Positions 38,972-48,065 of a stretch of 48,065 nucleotides of DNA are shown here, in pieces. Location: contig JAOASD010000024.1 of assembly GCA_025210265.1 (NCBI GenBank), positions 1-48,065 on the forward strand. Direction: 5' to 3'. The notes below the pieces were generated by a model. That model did no database searches. It saw only the letters and a list, made by a program, of their open reading frames with translations, and was not told the DNA's origin. The stretch comes from Pelagimonas sp. (GTDB taxonomy: Bacteria > Pseudomonadota > Alphaproteobacteria > Rhodobacterales > Rhodobacteraceae). Every line of letters begins with the position of its first letter. Positions within the stretch are counted from its first letter, which is position 1. The position numbers and the translations under genes were made by a program.

Positions 38972-39941
38972 CCGAGATCTGCCGGGCTTTTTCGACCAGA
39001 ACCTCGGCCTGACGGATCGACGCATAGTCGATCAGGCGACCATCCAGCGACACTGCGCCTTTGCCTGCGGCTTCGGCTTCGGCCATGGCTTCGAGGATGC
39101 GCTGCGCTTTGGTGACTTCGGCCTCAGAGGGGGACATGACCTCGTTTGCCAGGTCGATCTGGCTGGGATGGATCGCCCATTTGCCTTCGCAGCCCAGAAC
39201 AGCGGCGCGTTTGGCCGCAGCGCGATAGCCATCGGGATCCTGGAAATCACCGAACGGGCCATCAATCGGGCGCAGACCGTTTGCGCGGGCAGCGACAACC
39301 ATGCGGGCCAGTGCGTAATGCCACATATCGCCCCAATGGGTCATGCGTGCCCCATCGTCGGCCGGGTCCGTCAGCACCGAATAATCCGGGTTCACACCGC
39401 CGATGATTGTGGTGCGGGCGCGGGTCGATGCCGCATAATCCGCCACACCGAAATGTAGGCTTTCGTTCCGTTTGGAGGCACCCGCGATTTCGGTCACGTT
39501 TTGCATACCCAGAGCCGTTTCGATGATGTGTTCAAAACCAATACGTTTCTTAAGACCCACCGCATCTTCGACCTGGGTGGTCAGCATGTCAACGGCGTAG
39601 ACATCGGCGGCGGTGCCGACCTTGGGGATCATGATCAGGTCGAGGCGTTCACCGGCCTGTTCGACCACGTCGACCACGTCGCGGTACATGTAGTGGGTGT
39701 CGAGACCGTTGATGCGCACCGACATGGTCTTGTTGCCCCAGTCGATGTCGTTCAGGGCTTCGATGATGTTCTTGCGGGCCTGTTCCTTTTCATCGGGGGC
39801 CACCGCGTCTTCGAGATCCAGAAAGATCACATCGACATCGGATTGGGCTGCTTTCTCAAACATTTGCGGCTGGCTGCCCGGCACGGCCAGTTCGCTGCGG
39901 TTCAATCGGCCGGGGGCCTGTTCAATCGGGAAAAAGGACAT
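38964..39941 (-). CDS. mcl: L-malyl-CoA lyase
   Basis: The 325-residue member of the HpcH/HpaI aldolase/CitE superfamily closely resembles the L-malyl-CoA / beta-methylmalyl-CoA lyases of Rhodobacter: LNRSELAVPGSQPQMFEKA, FLDLEDAVAPDEK (metal and substrate carboxylates), SVRINGLDT, ESLHFGVADYAAS and GKWAIHPSQI. In the serine cycle it splits malyl-CoA made by MtkAB into glyoxylate and acetyl-CoA. GAGGAG precedes the ATG. In this group it may also act in the ethylmalonyl-CoA pathway; the neighbours gckA and sgaA-glyA argue mainly for the serine cycle. Confidence 0.92.
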   Translation of the reverse strand: MSFFPIEQAPGRLNRSELAVPGSQPQMFEKAAQSDVDVIFLDLEDAVAPDEKEQARKNIIEALNDIDWGNKTMSVRINGLDTHYMYRDVVDVVEQAGERLDLIMIPKVGTAADVYAVDMLTTQVEDAVGLKKRIGFEHIIETALGMQNVTEIAGASKRNESLHFGVADYAASTRARTTIIGGVNPDYSVLTDPADDGARMTHWGDMWHYALARMVVAARANGLRPIDGPFGDFQDPDGYRAAAKRAAVLGCEGKWAIHPSQIDLANEVMSPSEAEVTKAQRILEAMAEAEAAGKGAVSLDGRLIDYASIRQAEVLVEKARQISGG

Positions 39942-40002
39942 GGGGCGTCTCCTCGCGCTGTATGCTCATTTCTCTATTTCAGAATTATGAATATGCGTTT
40001 CC

Positions 40003-40027
40003 TGTCAATAAAAAGTTTTGCATACAA
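40003..40027 (-). promoter_or_regulatory. Possible mcl promoter element and operator
   Basis: On the minus strand there is a perfect TTGACA (complement of 40003-40008), but the AT-rich candidates for -10 (TAATTC after 15 bases) are poor. TTGCATACAA at 40018-40027, one base off the TTGTATACAA palindrome used by GntR-type regulators, overlaps its upstream side. Confidence 0.35.
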
Positions 40028-40044
40028 TTGCGCACTGAGCGGCC

Positions 40045-40680
40045 TTAGCCCGATCCGCCCTTTGCCTTATGAGCATAGTAGTAAGCGATGGCCTGCGTCC
40101 GGTTCTTTACCGACAGCTTGTCGAAAATATTCGACAGATGGAACTTCACCGTGTTGGTCGAAATGCCCAGATCGCGGCTGAGTTCCTTGTTTGTGAGGCC
40201 AGTTGCGAGCGCATCCAGCAGCAGTTTTTCCTTGCGAGAGAGGCTTTCAATCGGGTCATTTCGCAGCTCGCGGATGTCGAGGAACGGGAAAACCATCTTG
40301 CCTGCTGCCACATCCAGACAGGTTTGGATCAACGTATCTGTCGACCCAGAGCGCGTGGCATAGGCCGCTGCCCCTGCCGCCATCGCCTTTTGTACAAGGG
40401 ATTTATCGTCATTTCCGTAGATGATCAGGCGCGGTGCGCTTTCCTGTGCGCGCAGCACCTCGGCCAGTTTCTCTGCCCCCAGCACTGGCAGATCCCAGTC
40501 GATTACGCCGATCTCAACCGGCACCCGCATCACCGTGCCCAGGAAGCCTTCGGCCGTGGCGCTGGTCGCCACTAATGAGAATCGCGAATCACGATCGAAC
40601 ATCTCGGACATGGCCGAAAGCACCAGCGGATTGCCATCCCCCAGCATAATCGAGATCGGATCGCCCTTTTCTCTAACCAT
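40045..40680 (-). CDS. LuxR-type regulator with degenerate receiver domain
   Basis: The ATG at 40680 follows AAAGGAAAAA and gives 211 residues; a start at 40779 would add 33 residues without support. The N-terminal receiver-like domain keeps the Asp of VIDWDLP, but one residue of the usual acidic pair is Gly (MLGDGNP) and the conserved Lys is Arg (YATRSGS). The C-terminal LuxR helix-turn-helix (LSRKEKLLLDALATGLTNKELSRDLGISTNTVKFHLSNIFDKLSVKNRTQAI, about 145-195) is normal. It is divergent from the serine-cycle operon across a region with two related palindromes, so it is the best candidate for the cycle's regulator, in the role held by the LysR-type QscR in Methylobacterium. Confidence 0.85.
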   Translation of the reverse strand: MVREKGDPISIMLGDGNPLVLSAMSEMFDRDSRFSLVATSATAEGFLGTVMRVPVEIGVIDWDLPVLGAEKLAEVLRAQESAPRLIIYGNDDKSLVQKAMAAGAAAYATRSGSTDTLIQTCLDVAAGKMVFPFLDIRELRNDPIESLSRKEKLLLDALATGLTNKELSRDLGISTNTVKFHLSNIFDKLSVKNRTQAIAYYYAHKAKGGSG

Positions 40681-40710
40681 ATGTTTTTCCTTTCGTAATC
40701 CGAATAAACT

Positions 40711-40783
40711 ACCCATTTGGATGGGGTAATTTCGCGTATACAACGGGATACTTGCCAATATGGGTGGGTATTTTCCCACCCAT
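40711..40783. promoter_or_regulatory. Two palindromes with ATGGG half-sites upstream of sgaA
   Basis: ACCCAT/ATGGGG (40711-40716 and 40721-40726) and ATGGGTGGG/CCCACCCAT (40760-40768 and 40775-40783, perfect) share the ATGGG half-site. Their centres are 53 bases apart, five helical turns. They lie between the LuxR-type gene and sgaA and probably bind that regulator. Confidence 0.5.
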
Positions 40784-40886
40784 CTAGATACACAAAAGCA
40801 GGATCAAGGTGCGTTTTCTTCAAATCGAAGGCAAGTCATCATTTTTCAAATATCGAAATATGAAATCGCCCTGGGAGGAGAGCCCA

Positions 40887-42134
40887 ATGCACAGCGAACA
40901 GATTTTTCCAAAGCTGGAGATCCCCGCAACCATCGCCGCAGGCCCTGGCCCCGGTAACACCGATGCGCGCGTCCTGGCCGCCTTCTCCGGTGCCGGTATC
41001 GCAGATCACATGCATGGTGATGTGCTGCGCGGCATGATCGAATGCAAACATATGCTGCGCCAGATCTGGGGCACCGACAACACATATACCTTTGGCGTGG
41101 CCGGCACCGGCTGGAGCGGTCTGGACGTGATGTTCAGCGCCGTGATGCCCGGCGACAAGGTTGTGATGTTCGTCAACGGCACCTTCTCTGGCATCGACGG
41201 GCTGACCGTCCGCATGAAGGCCGCCACGGCAGAGGAACTGGCCGCCAATTCGCTGGACCCGCAGCCTGCCTCGGTCACTATCGTCAACGTGCCCCACGGC
41301 GAATCTGTCAGCCGCGAAGTGATCGACGCCGCCCTGGCCGAGCACAAACCGAAATGGGCCGCCATGGCGCATTGGGAAACCGGGTCGGGCCGCATCAATG
41401 ACATTCAGGCCTTCAGCGATTCCTGCGAAAAGCACGGGGTGATGGGGCTGGTCGACGCTGTGTCCTCGCTGGGTGTCGAAGATTTCCGCATCGACGATTA
41501 CCCCGGTGTGGCGGGCTGGGCCTCTTGCCCGCAAAAAGGCATCTGCTGCCTGCCGCTGACCTATGCGCCGGTTTCTCTGACCGACCGCTATATCGACGCG
41601 CTCAAGGCCAGCGGCACCCGCAGCTTTGTGCATCACCCGATGATGGAGGCCCGCCACTGGGGCATCATCGACGGTCAGGATGTGGAAAAAGGCACCTATC
41701 ACCGCACCCATTCCGCCTATGCCGTTGCCGCCTTTCACGAGGCGCTGCGCATCACGCTGCAGCAGACCGTGGCGCAGCGTGCCAAGGATTACGCCCATCA
41801 CGAGGCCGCGCTGCGCAAGGCCGTGACCGCCATGGGCTGCGAAGTGACCTCGAACATGACCTCGCTGGTGGTGCTGAACCTGCCCGGCGATCTGGCGGGC
41901 CGCGAAATGGAGCTGGTGCAGAACTGCCGCGCCCGCAACTTTGGCATCTGGCCCACCCTGTCCGAACCGGTTCAGGTCCGCATCGGCATCCTGAACCTGC
42001 TGACCGAAGCCGCCGTGACCGACATCGTCACCCGCTTTGGCGAGGCGATCGAGGAACTGGGCGGCAGCATCGACCGCGCCGCTGTCGAAGAGGTTCTCGA
42101 CACCCATTACCGCGCCGCGCTGGCTGCGGAATAA
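40887..42134 (+). CDS. sgaA: Serine-glyoxylate aminotransferase
   Basis: The ATG at 40887 follows GGGAGGAG and gives 415 residues; an earlier in-frame ATG lacks a site. This class V aminotransferase contains AAGPGPGNTDARVLAAFSG, GVAGTGWSGLDVMFS, VDAVSSLGVEDF and the PLP-lysine in SCPQKGICC. It moves the amino group of serine to glyoxylate, giving hydroxypyruvate and glycine. It is the first gene of sgaA-mtkA-mtkB-hprA-ppc-glyA, preceded by the two palindromes. Confidence 0.93.
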   Translation: MHSEQIFPKLEIPATIAAGPGPGNTDARVLAAFSGAGIADHMHGDVLRGMIECKHMLRQIWGTDNTYTFGVAGTGWSGLDVMFSAVMPGDKVVMFVNGTFSGIDGLTVRMKAATAEELAANSLDPQPASVTIVNVPHGESVSREVIDAALAEHKPKWAAMAHWETGSGRINDIQAFSDSCEKHGVMGLVDAVSSLGVEDFRIDDYPGVAGWASCPQKGICCLPLTYAPVSLTDRYIDALKASGTRSFVHHPMMEARHWGIIDGQDVEKGTYHRTHSAYAVAAFHEALRITLQQTVAQRAKDYAHHEAALRKAVTAMGCEVTSNMTSLVVLNLPGDLAGREMELVQNCRARNFGIWPTLSEPVQVRIGILNLLTEAAVTDIVTRFGEAIEELGGSIDRAAVEEVLDTHYRAALAAE

Positions 42135-42164
42135 CCCGTCCATAACGAAAAGAGGGAGGACACC

Positions 42165-43364
42165 ATGGATATTCATGAGTATCAGGCAAAGGAGATCCTC
42201 GCCGGTTTCGGCGTGGATGTGCCCGCAGGCGCGCTGGCCTATAGCCCGGAACAGGCCGCCTATCGTGCCCGCGAACTGGGCGGCGACCTTTGGGTCGTCA
42301 AGGCGCAGGTCCATGCCGGGGGTCGTGGTAAGGCAGGCGGCGTCAAGGTCTGCACCAGCGATGCCGAAATCCAGGCCTGCTGTGAGGATCTGTTTGGCCG
42401 CAAGCTGGTCACGCATCAGACCGGCCCCGAGGGCAAAGGCATCTACCGTGTCTATGTCGAGGCCGGTGTGCCGATCGAACGCGAGATCTATCTGGGCTTT
42501 GTCATGGACCGCTCGTCGCAGCGGGTCATGATCGTGGCCAGCGCCGAGGGCGGCATGGAGATCGAGGAAATCTCGGCCGAGAAACCCGACAGCATCGTGC
42601 GCGCCATTGTCGAACCGGCGGTGGGTCTGCAGGATTTCCAATGCCGTCAGATCGCGTTCAAACTGGGCATTGATCCGTCGATGACGCCTCAGATGGTGCG
42701 CACCCTGCAGGGCTGCTATCGCGCCTTTACCGAACAGGATGCGACCATGGTTGAAATCAACCCGCTGGTTGTGACCGGTGACAGCCGTATCGTCGCGCTG
42801 GACGCCAAGATGACCTTTGACGACAACGCCCTGTTCCGTCACCCGCAGATCGCGGAACTGCGCGACAAAAGCCAGGAAGACCCGCGCGAAAGCCGCGCCG
42901 CCGACCGTGGGCTGTCCTATGTCGGGCTTGAGGGCAATATCGGCTGTATCGTGAACGGCGCCGGTCTGGCCATGGCCACCATGGACACGATCAAGATGGC
43001 CGGGGGCGAACCCGCCAACTTCCTTGATATTGGCGGTGGGGCAACCCCGGAACGGGTGGCCAAGGCGTTTCGTCTGGTGATGTCGGACAGCAATGTGCAG
43101 GCCGTTCTGGTCAACATCTTTGCTGGCATCAACCGCTGTGACTGGGTCGCCAAAGGCGTGGTTCAGGCGCTGCAAGAGGTCCAGGTTGACGTGCCCGTCA
43201 TCGTCCGCCTTGCCGGTACCAATGTCGAAGAGGGTCAAAAGATCCTGGCCCAAAGCGGGCTTCCCATCATCCGTGCCTCTACCCTGATGGAGGCCGCCGA
43301 ACGCGCCGTTGGCGCATGGCAGAACGATCTTACGCAAGAAACCAAAGTGAGGGTTGTGAAATGA
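42165..43364 (+). CDS. mtkA: Malate thiokinase (malate-CoA ligase) beta subunit
   Basis: The 399-residue protein has the succinyl-CoA synthetase beta layout: ATP-grasp start ([17 protein letters not shown]), [18 protein letters not shown] (about 46-63), MVEINPLV and the C-terminal ligase domain ([45 protein letters not shown]). Genetic context (sgaA, hprA, ppc, mcl) indicates malate rather than succinate as substrate. GAGGGAGGA precedes the ATG. The end overlaps mtkB by 4 bases. Confidence 0.92.
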   Translation: MDIHEYQAKEILAGFGVDVPAGALAYSPEQAAYRARELGGDLWVVKAQVHAGGRGKAGGVKVCTSDAEIQACCEDLFGRKLVTHQTGPEGKGIYRVYVEAGVPIEREIYLGFVMDRSSQRVMIVASAEGGMEIEEISAEKPDSIVRAIVEPAVGLQDFQCRQIAFKLGIDPSMTPQMVRTLQGCYRAFTEQDATMVEINPLVVTGDSRIVALDAKMTFDDNALFRHPQIAELRDKSQEDPRESRAADRGLSYVGLEGNIGCIVNGAGLAMATMDTIKMAGGEPANFLDIGGGATPERVAKAFRLVMSDSNVQAVLVNIFAGINRCDWVAKGVVQALQEVQVDVPVIVRLAGTNVEEGQKILAQSGLPIIRASTLMEAAERAVGAWQNDLTQETKVRVVK

Positions 43365-44251
43365 GCATCTATCTGGACCGCGATTCCCGCGTCATCGTGC
43401 ATGGCATCACCGGCAAGATGGCCCGTTTCCACACCGCAGACATGCTGGAATATGGCACCAATGTTGTCGGCGGCGTTGTCCCCGGCAAAGGCGGCCAGGA
43501 GGTCGATGGCGTGCCGGTTTTCGACACCGTCGAAGAGGCCGTGCGCGAAACGCAGGCCGATGCCAGCCTGGTCTTTGTACCGCCGCCCTTCGCTGCAGAC
43601 AGCATCATGGAAGCCGCCGATGGCGGGATCCGCTACTGCGTCTGCATCACCGACGGGATCCCCGCGCAGGACATGATCCGGGTGAAACGGTACATGTATC
43701 GCTATCCCAAGGAACGCCGCATGGTGCTGACCGGCCCGAACTGCGCGGGCACGATCAGTCCGGGCAAGGCGCTGCTGGGGATCATGCCGGGCCATATCTA
43801 CCTGCCGGGCAATGTGGGCATCATCGGCCGTTCCGGCACGCTGGGCTACGAGGCCGCCGCGCAGCTGAAAGCGCATGGCATCGGCGTATCCACCAGCGTC
43901 GGCATCGGCGGCGACCCGATCAACGGCTCTTCGTTCCGGGACATTCTGGAAAAGTTCGAACAGGACGACGAAACCGACATCATCTGCATGATCGGCGAGA
44001 TCGGCGGCCCGCAGGAAGCCGAAGCCGCAGATTACATCCGCAATCACGTGACCAAGCCCGTCGTGGCCTATGTCGCAGGTCTGACCGCACCCAAAGGGCG
44101 CACCATGGGCCATGCGGGCGCGATCATCTCGGCCTTTGGCGAAAGCGCCAGCGAAAAGGTCGAAATCCTGTCGGCGGCTGGTGTTACTGTGGCTCCGAAC
44201 CCCGCCGTTATCGGCGACACGATCGCTCAGGTGCTGAAGGAGGCCGCGTGA
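43361..44251 (+). CDS. mtkB: Malate thiokinase alpha subunit
   Basis: This 296-residue subunit of the malate-CoA ligase has the CoA-binding start ([23 protein letters not shown]), [38 protein letters not shown] and the phosphohistidine region [12 protein letters not shown]. The ATG at 43361 overlaps the mtkA stop as ATGA; the frame is open 45 bases further upstream, but that would run into mtkA without reason. With MtkA it makes malyl-CoA for Mcl. Confidence 0.92.
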   Translation: MSIYLDRDSRVIVHGITGKMARFHTADMLEYGTNVVGGVVPGKGGQEVDGVPVFDTVEEAVRETQADASLVFVPPPFAADSIMEAADGGIRYCVCITDGIPAQDMIRVKRYMYRYPKERRMVLTGPNCAGTISPGKALLGIMPGHIYLPGNVGIIGRSGTLGYEAAAQLKAHGIGVSTSVGIGGDPINGSSFRDILEKFEQDDETDIICMIGEIGGPQEAEAADYIRNHVTKPVVAYVAGLTAPKGRTMGHAGAIISAFGESASEKVEILSAAGVTVAPNPAVIGDTIAQVLKEAA

Positions 44252-45225
44252 TGGCAACCAAACCCAATGTTCTTGTCACCCGTCGCTGGCCAAAGGCCGT
44301 CGAGGCGCGGCTGGAACAGAATTTCAACGCGGATTTCAATCTGGCGGACCGCCCGCTGAACCATGCGGATTTCCGCGACGCGTTGACCAAATATGACGCG
44401 ATCCTGCCCACTGTGACCGACAAGCTCGACGCAGAGGCGCTGGATGTCAGCAAACCCCGGACCGAGCTTCTGGCGAATTACGGGGTTGGGTTTGGCCATA
44501 TTGATCTGGATGTCGCGCGTCAGCGCGGCATCACCGTCACCAACACGCCCGACGTGCTGTCCGACTGCACCGCCGATATCGCCATGACGCTGATGCTGAT
44601 GGTGGCACGCCGCGCGGGCGAAGGCGAACGCGAGCTGCGCGCCGGGCAATGGACCGGCTGGCGTCCGACCCATCTGATCGGCACCAAGGTCAGCGGCGCA
44701 ACCCTGGGCATCATCGGCTTTGGCCGCATCGGTCAGGCCATGGCTCGCCGCGCGCATCATGGCTTTGGCATGAAGATCGTGGTGCAGAACCGCTCAAAGG
44801 TCGCGCCCGAAGTGCTGGCCGCCTATGGTGCCACGCAGGTCGACACGGTCGAGGATCTGCTGCCGCAATGCGACTTTGTTTCGCTGCATTGCCCCGGCGG
44901 CGGCGCCAACCGGCATCTGATCAACGGCCCCCGGCTGGACATGATGAAGCCCGGCGCTTTCCTGATCAACACCGCCCGTGGCGAAGTCGTGGACGAACAC
45001 GCCCTGATTCAGGCGCTCAGCTTTGACACGATCGGCGGGGCCGGTCTGGACGTGTTTGACGGCGAACCCAAAATCGCGCCCGATCTTCTGCAATGCGACA
45101 ACCTTGTCATGCTGCCTCATCTGGGCAGTGCCACGCGCGAAACGCGCGAGGCGATGGGGTTCCGCGTGCTGGACAATCTCGAGGCGTATTTCAACGACGG
45201 CAATCCAATCGACAAGGTGCAATAA
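44251..45225 (+). CDS. hprA: Hydroxypyruvate reductase (D-2-hydroxyacid dehydrogenase)
   Basis: The 324-residue enzyme reduces hydroxypyruvate to glycerate. It has NYGVGFGHIDLDVAR, the nucleotide motif GFGRIGQAMA, followed by VVQNRS, which suggests NADPH rather than NADH preference, and the catalytic residues Arg in INTARGEVVDE, Glu in FDGEP and His in LPHLGSAT. The ATG at 44251 sits on the mtkB stop codon (TGATG) and has AAGGAGG upstream; the GTG three bases earlier is a worse choice. A glyoxylate reductase activity is also possible. Confidence 0.92.
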   Translation: MATKPNVLVTRRWPKAVEARLEQNFNADFNLADRPLNHADFRDALTKYDAILPTVTDKLDAEALDVSKPRTELLANYGVGFGHIDLDVARQRGITVTNTPDVLSDCTADIAMTLMLMVARRAGEGERELRAGQWTGWRPTHLIGTKVSGATLGIIGFGRIGQAMARRAHHGFGMKIVVQNRSKVAPEVLAAYGATQVDTVEDLLPQCDFVSLHCPGGGANRHLINGPRLDMMKPGAFLINTARGEVVDEHALIQALSFDTIGGAGLDVFDGEPKIAPDLLQCDNLVMLPHLGSATRETREAMGFRVLDNLEAYFNDGNPIDKVQ

Positions 45226-47876
45226 TGGAACAACGGGCGCTTGGCACTTCCCCCGCGACGGCAGATACAGATGACTACGCACAGCGCACGCGCAAACGCC
45301 TGCGCCAGGCCTGGGTCAATGTACTGGCCCGCCGGGCGCCCGCTGTACTGGACCGGGACGGCACGCCTCTGGCGGTCTGGTCCAAACAGGCCGCGGCGGA
45401 TCATCTGCAGGCGGCGACGATCTGGTTTCACCTGCAGCAGATCCTAGAAGAAAACGTGGCGATCCGCACCGCCCGTCAGGCCGAACGCGCCGGCGGCCCG
45501 ACCGCCCGCAAGAACAGCTTTGCCGAGGCCCTGCACAGCGCAACCGACGACGCGCGCAGCGCCATGCGCACCCAGATTTCCGAAGGCCGCCTGTGGGTTG
45601 GTCCGACCCTGACCGCCCACCCGACCGAGGCCAAGCGCGTTTCGGTTCTGGACATTCACCGCCGCATCTATCGCAGCCTTGTCAGCCTGGAGACTCCGCG
45701 CTGGTCCCCGCGCGAAGAGCGCCAGCTGGAACAGCAGCTGGAGATGGAAATCGACCTGCTCTGGATGACCGGCGAGCTGCGTCTGGAACGCCCCACGCTA
45801 AACGCCGAAATCGACTGGGGCCTGCAATTCTATCGCACCAGCCTGATGGATGCGGTGCCGCGTGTCTTTGACAGTTTCACCTCGGCAACGCGGGATGTGT
45901 TTGGCGATGACATGCCCGACAGCTGCTGCCTGAGGTTCCATTCCTGGATCGGCGGCGATCGCGACGGCAATCCCAATGTCACTGCCGAGGTCACGGCCGA
46001 GGCCCTGACCCGCGCCCATGACATGGTCTGCGAGGTCTATATTGAACGGCTGGATGACATCCTGCAACGCCTGTCGATTTCGGCCAAACTGGCCCCCCTG
46101 CCCTCGGATACCGCAAGCACACTGAACGCGATCATTGATCAGCGCGCCGCAGATGCCGAGGCCCTGCGCGCCCGCAACCCAAACGAAATTTTCCGCCAGA
46201 CCACGGCGGCGATCCGATCCGCTCTCGCCGATGGGCGCTATGCCCATGTGCGGGATTTCTCGCGAGATCTTGAGGCATTGGAGGCCGGGCTCTGCGCCAT
46301 TGGGGCCGATCTTCTGGCCCATGACCTGATCCGCCCGCTGCGCTGGCAGGTGCAGGTTTTTGGCCTGCGGATGCACACGCTGGACATCCGCCAGAACTCC
46401 GAGGTCGTGACCCGCAGCCTGCAGGCAATCTGGCAGGCGCAGGGCGAGGCGCCCGCGCCCGAAACCCCCGACTGGAGCGCGCGCCTAAGGCAAGAACTGT
46501 CTCAGACCGGGCTGGTCCATATCACCGATGACCGCCTGCCCGCCGAGGCCGCTGAATTTATGGCGCTGATGCGCCTGATCCGCGATAGCCAGGCCGGGGT
46601 CGACCCCGACGCGCTTGGCCCGTTCATCCTGTCCATGACCCGCTCTGCCGATGACATCCTCGCGGTGTATCTGCTGGCGCGCTATGCCGGGTTTGGCGGC
46701 GAAAGCCTGTCGCTGAAGGTCGTGCCGCTGTTCGAAACCATCCCCGATCTGGAGGCCGCGCCCGAGATCCTGCGCGACGTTCTAAGCGTGCCTTTGGCCT
46801 TGCGCAGCCTGCGCAGCAGCGATGGCCGGATCGAGATCATGCTGGGCTATTCCGACAGCAACAAGGATGGCGGTTTCCTGCGCTCTGCCTGGTCGCTGGA
46901 CCGCGCGCAACGCGCCATTGTACGCAGCCTCGCGCCCTTCCGTCTAAAGCCTGTGTTCTTCCATGGTCGCGGCGGATCGGTCAGCCGCGGCGGCGCGCCT
47001 ACGGATCGTGCCATCGCTGCGCAACCACGTGGCACGCTGGGTGGCGCGCTGCGCACCACCGAACAGGGCGAGGTCGTCAGCGCGAAATATGCCAATGTCG
47101 GCACCGCCGCTGCACAGCTTGAACTGCTGGCCTCGTCTGTACTGCGCCACAGCGCAACCAGCGGTCTGGAACCGGTTGACCCGGAAATGGACGACGCGAT
47201 GGAGGCGCTGGCCAGCCTCAGCCAGACGGCCTATGCCGCGCTGGTCTCGGACCGGGATTTCCTGACCTATTTCAACCAGGCCAGCCCGGTGGATGAACTG
47301 GCGCTACTGCGCATCGGATCCCGCCCCGCGCGCCGGTTTGGTGCCGCTTCACTGGACGATCTGCGCGCAATCCCCTGGGTGTTTGCCTGGTCGCAGAACC
47401 GCCACATGATCACCAACTGGTACGGTGTGGGCAACGCGCTGGACACGTTCCGCCGCATTCGGGGCCCGCGCGGAGAGGCCCTGCTGCAACGCATGTTCCG
47501 CGACAACCCGCTGTTCCACCTGATGATCGACGAGGTGGAAAAGGCGCTGCTGCTTGCCGATATGAACATCGCCCGCAGCTATGCTGACCTGGTTGACGAT
47601 CAGACCGCAGCGAAGGCGATTTATGACCAGATCGCAGGCGAACACGCGCTGGCCCGCAACATGATCCGCGACATCACCGGGCAGCCGCTGGCCGAACGCT
47701 TCCCGCGTCTGCGCAGCCAATGCCTGCGCAATGGCCCGGCCCTTCAGGCCGCCCATGACCTTCAGGTCGAATTGCTGCGCGATGTCCGCCGTGACCCACA
47801 GGCCGCCGGCCCGGCGCGCATCCGCCTGATGCAATCCATGAACTGCATTTCCGCCGGCCTCGGCTGGACGGGCTGA
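45225..47876 (+). CDS. ppc: Phosphoenolpyruvate carboxylase
   Basis: The ATG at 45225 overlaps the hprA stop (TAATG) and gives 883 residues, a normal length. Family signatures are [10 protein letters not shown] with the catalytic His (about residue 128), [41 protein letters not shown] and [19 protein letters not shown]. It fixes bicarbonate onto phosphoenolpyruvate to give oxaloacetate for the serine cycle. Several usually fixed positions differ: the glycine loop reads [10 protein letters not shown] rather than GRGGTVGRGG, and the C terminus ends in GWTG, not the common QNTG. Altered regulation is possible. Confidence 0.93.
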   Translation: MEQRALGTSPATADTDDYAQRTRKRLRQAWVNVLARRAPAVLDRDGTPLAVWSKQAAADHLQAATIWFHLQQILEENVAIRTARQAERAGGPTARKNSFAEALHSATDDARSAMRTQISEGRLWVGPTLTAHPTEAKRVSVLDIHRRIYRSLVSLETPRWSPREERQLEQQLEMEIDLLWMTGELRLERPTLNAEIDWGLQFYRTSLMDAVPRVFDSFTSATRDVFGDDMPDSCCLRFHSWIGGDRDGNPNVTAEVTAEALTRAHDMVCEVYIERLDDILQRLSISAKLAPLPSDTASTLNAIIDQRAADAEALRARNPNEIFRQTTAAIRSALADGRYAHVRDFSRDLEALEAGLCAIGADLLAHDLIRPLRWQVQVFGLRMHTLDIRQNSEVVTRSLQAIWQAQGEAPAPETPDWSARLRQELSQTGLVHITDDRLPAEAAEFMALMRLIRDSQAGVDPDALGPFILSMTRSADDILAVYLLARYAGFGGESLSLKVVPLFETIPDLEAAPEILRDVLSVPLALRSLRSSDGRIEIMLGYSDSNKDGGFLRSAWSLDRAQRAIVRSLAPFRLKPVFFHGRGGSVSRGGAPTDRAIAAQPRGTLGGALRTTEQGEVVSAKYANVGTAAAQLELLASSVLRHSATSGLEPVDPEMDDAMEALASLSQTAYAALVSDRDFLTYFNQASPVDELALLRIGSRPARRFGAASLDDLRAIPWVFAWSQNRHMITNWYGVGNALDTFRRIRGPRGEALLQRMFRDNPLFHLMIDEVEKALLLADMNIARSYADLVDDQTAAKAIYDQIAGEHALARNMIRDITGQPLAERFPRLRSQCLRNGPALQAAHDLQVELLRDVRRDPQAAGPARIRLMQSMNCISAGLGWTG

Positions 47877-47896
47877 CACGAACACAGGGGACCAAA

Positions 47897-48065
47897 ATGA
47901 CCAAAGACATCTATGATCCAACCGCCGGTTTTTTCAGCGAGGCGCTTTCGTCGCGTGACCCCGAGCTTTTCGCGTCGATCACAGGCGAGCTGGGTCGCCA
48001 GCGTGACGAGATCGAGCTGATCGCGAGCGAGAACATCGTGTCGCGTGCGGTGATGGAGGCCCAGG
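47897..48065 (+). CDS. glyA: Serine hydroxymethyltransferase, 3' end outside window
   Basis: The first 56 residues are visible and match SHMT ([39 protein letters not shown]). The enzyme joins glycine and methylenetetrahydrofolate into serine, the entry to the serine cycle. CAGGGG precedes the ATG, which is 20 bases after ppc, so it is the next gene of the same operon. The gene is cut only by the window edge. Confidence 0.93.
   Translation, partial: MTKDIYDPTAGFFSEALSSRDPELFASITGELGRQRDEIELIASENIVSRAVMEAQ

Noticed and set aside
1-48065. CRISPR arrays, tRNA or rRNA genes, complete insertion sequences, replication origin
   Set aside because: I saw no regularly spaced direct repeats, no tRNA-like cloverleaf ends and no transposase in the window.

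Overview
The window reads as chromosome of a marine alphaproteobacterium of the Roseobacter group (Rhodobacteraceae). The evidence is the high GC content, the dense operons with ATGA/TGATG junctions, and a gene set typical of that group: N-methylglutamate pathway, dimethylamine monooxygenase, trimethylamine N-oxide demethylase and a serine cycle. Species cannot be decided from sequence alone.

Left part (1-11.0 kb). A lower-GC partial ORF of unknown function is followed by a manC-algD pair that makes GDP-mannose and GDP-mannuronate, and by a secreted RTX protein with a predicted propeller-like middle. A convergent LuxR-type response regulator comes next. It is followed by a cysteine-free sulfite-oxidase-fold exported protein in an operon with a hybrid histidine kinase (PAS-HisKA-HATPase-REC-Hpt). 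The regulator and kinase may form one phosphorelay controlling surface polymer or biofilm; this is inference.

Middle part (11.0-33.7 kb). This is a methylated-amine catabolic locus. mgdABCD (N-methylglutamate dehydrogenase) is followed by a membrane protein, a GlxA/AraC-type regulator, a divergent XRE-cupin regulator and a HigBA toxin-antitoxin pair. The dmmDABC operon (dimethylamine monooxygenase plus a folate-dependent GcvT-like partner) runs leftward. It is divergent from an Amt-family transporter with a small one-helix partner, then mgsABC and gmaS. An EamA-type exporter is divergent from tdm, and a truncated haemoglobin with an FNR-like box follows tdm. Together the genes give TMAO -> dimethylamine -> methylamine -> gamma-glutamylmethylamide -> N-methylglutamate -> glutamate. 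One-carbon units are handed to tetrahydrofolate by several GcvT-type modules. No trimethylamine monooxygenase and no TMAO ABC transporter lies in this window.

Right part (33.8-48.1 kb). An XRE-cupin regulator with a probable leaderless promoter precedes kbl-tdh (threonine to glycine) and a cysteine-synthase-like gene. gckA and mcl follow on the minus strand. A LuxR-type regulator with a degenerate receiver domain is divergent from sgaA-mtkA-mtkB-hprA-ppc-glyA. With gckA and mcl this supplies nearly all dedicated serine-cycle steps, so methylene-tetrahydrofolate from the amines can be assimilated next door. Malate dehydrogenase and enolase are not here.

The most interesting observations are: a recurring GGGAAAATTT motif in the intergenic regions of the amine locus; tandem 20-bp palindromes upstream of mgdA; loss of the zinc ligands in MgdB and of the structural-zinc cysteines in Tdh; a cysteine-free molybdopterin-fold protein paired with a hybrid kinase; the Amt plus small membrane protein pair; and probable leaderless promoters for the globin and an XRE regulator.
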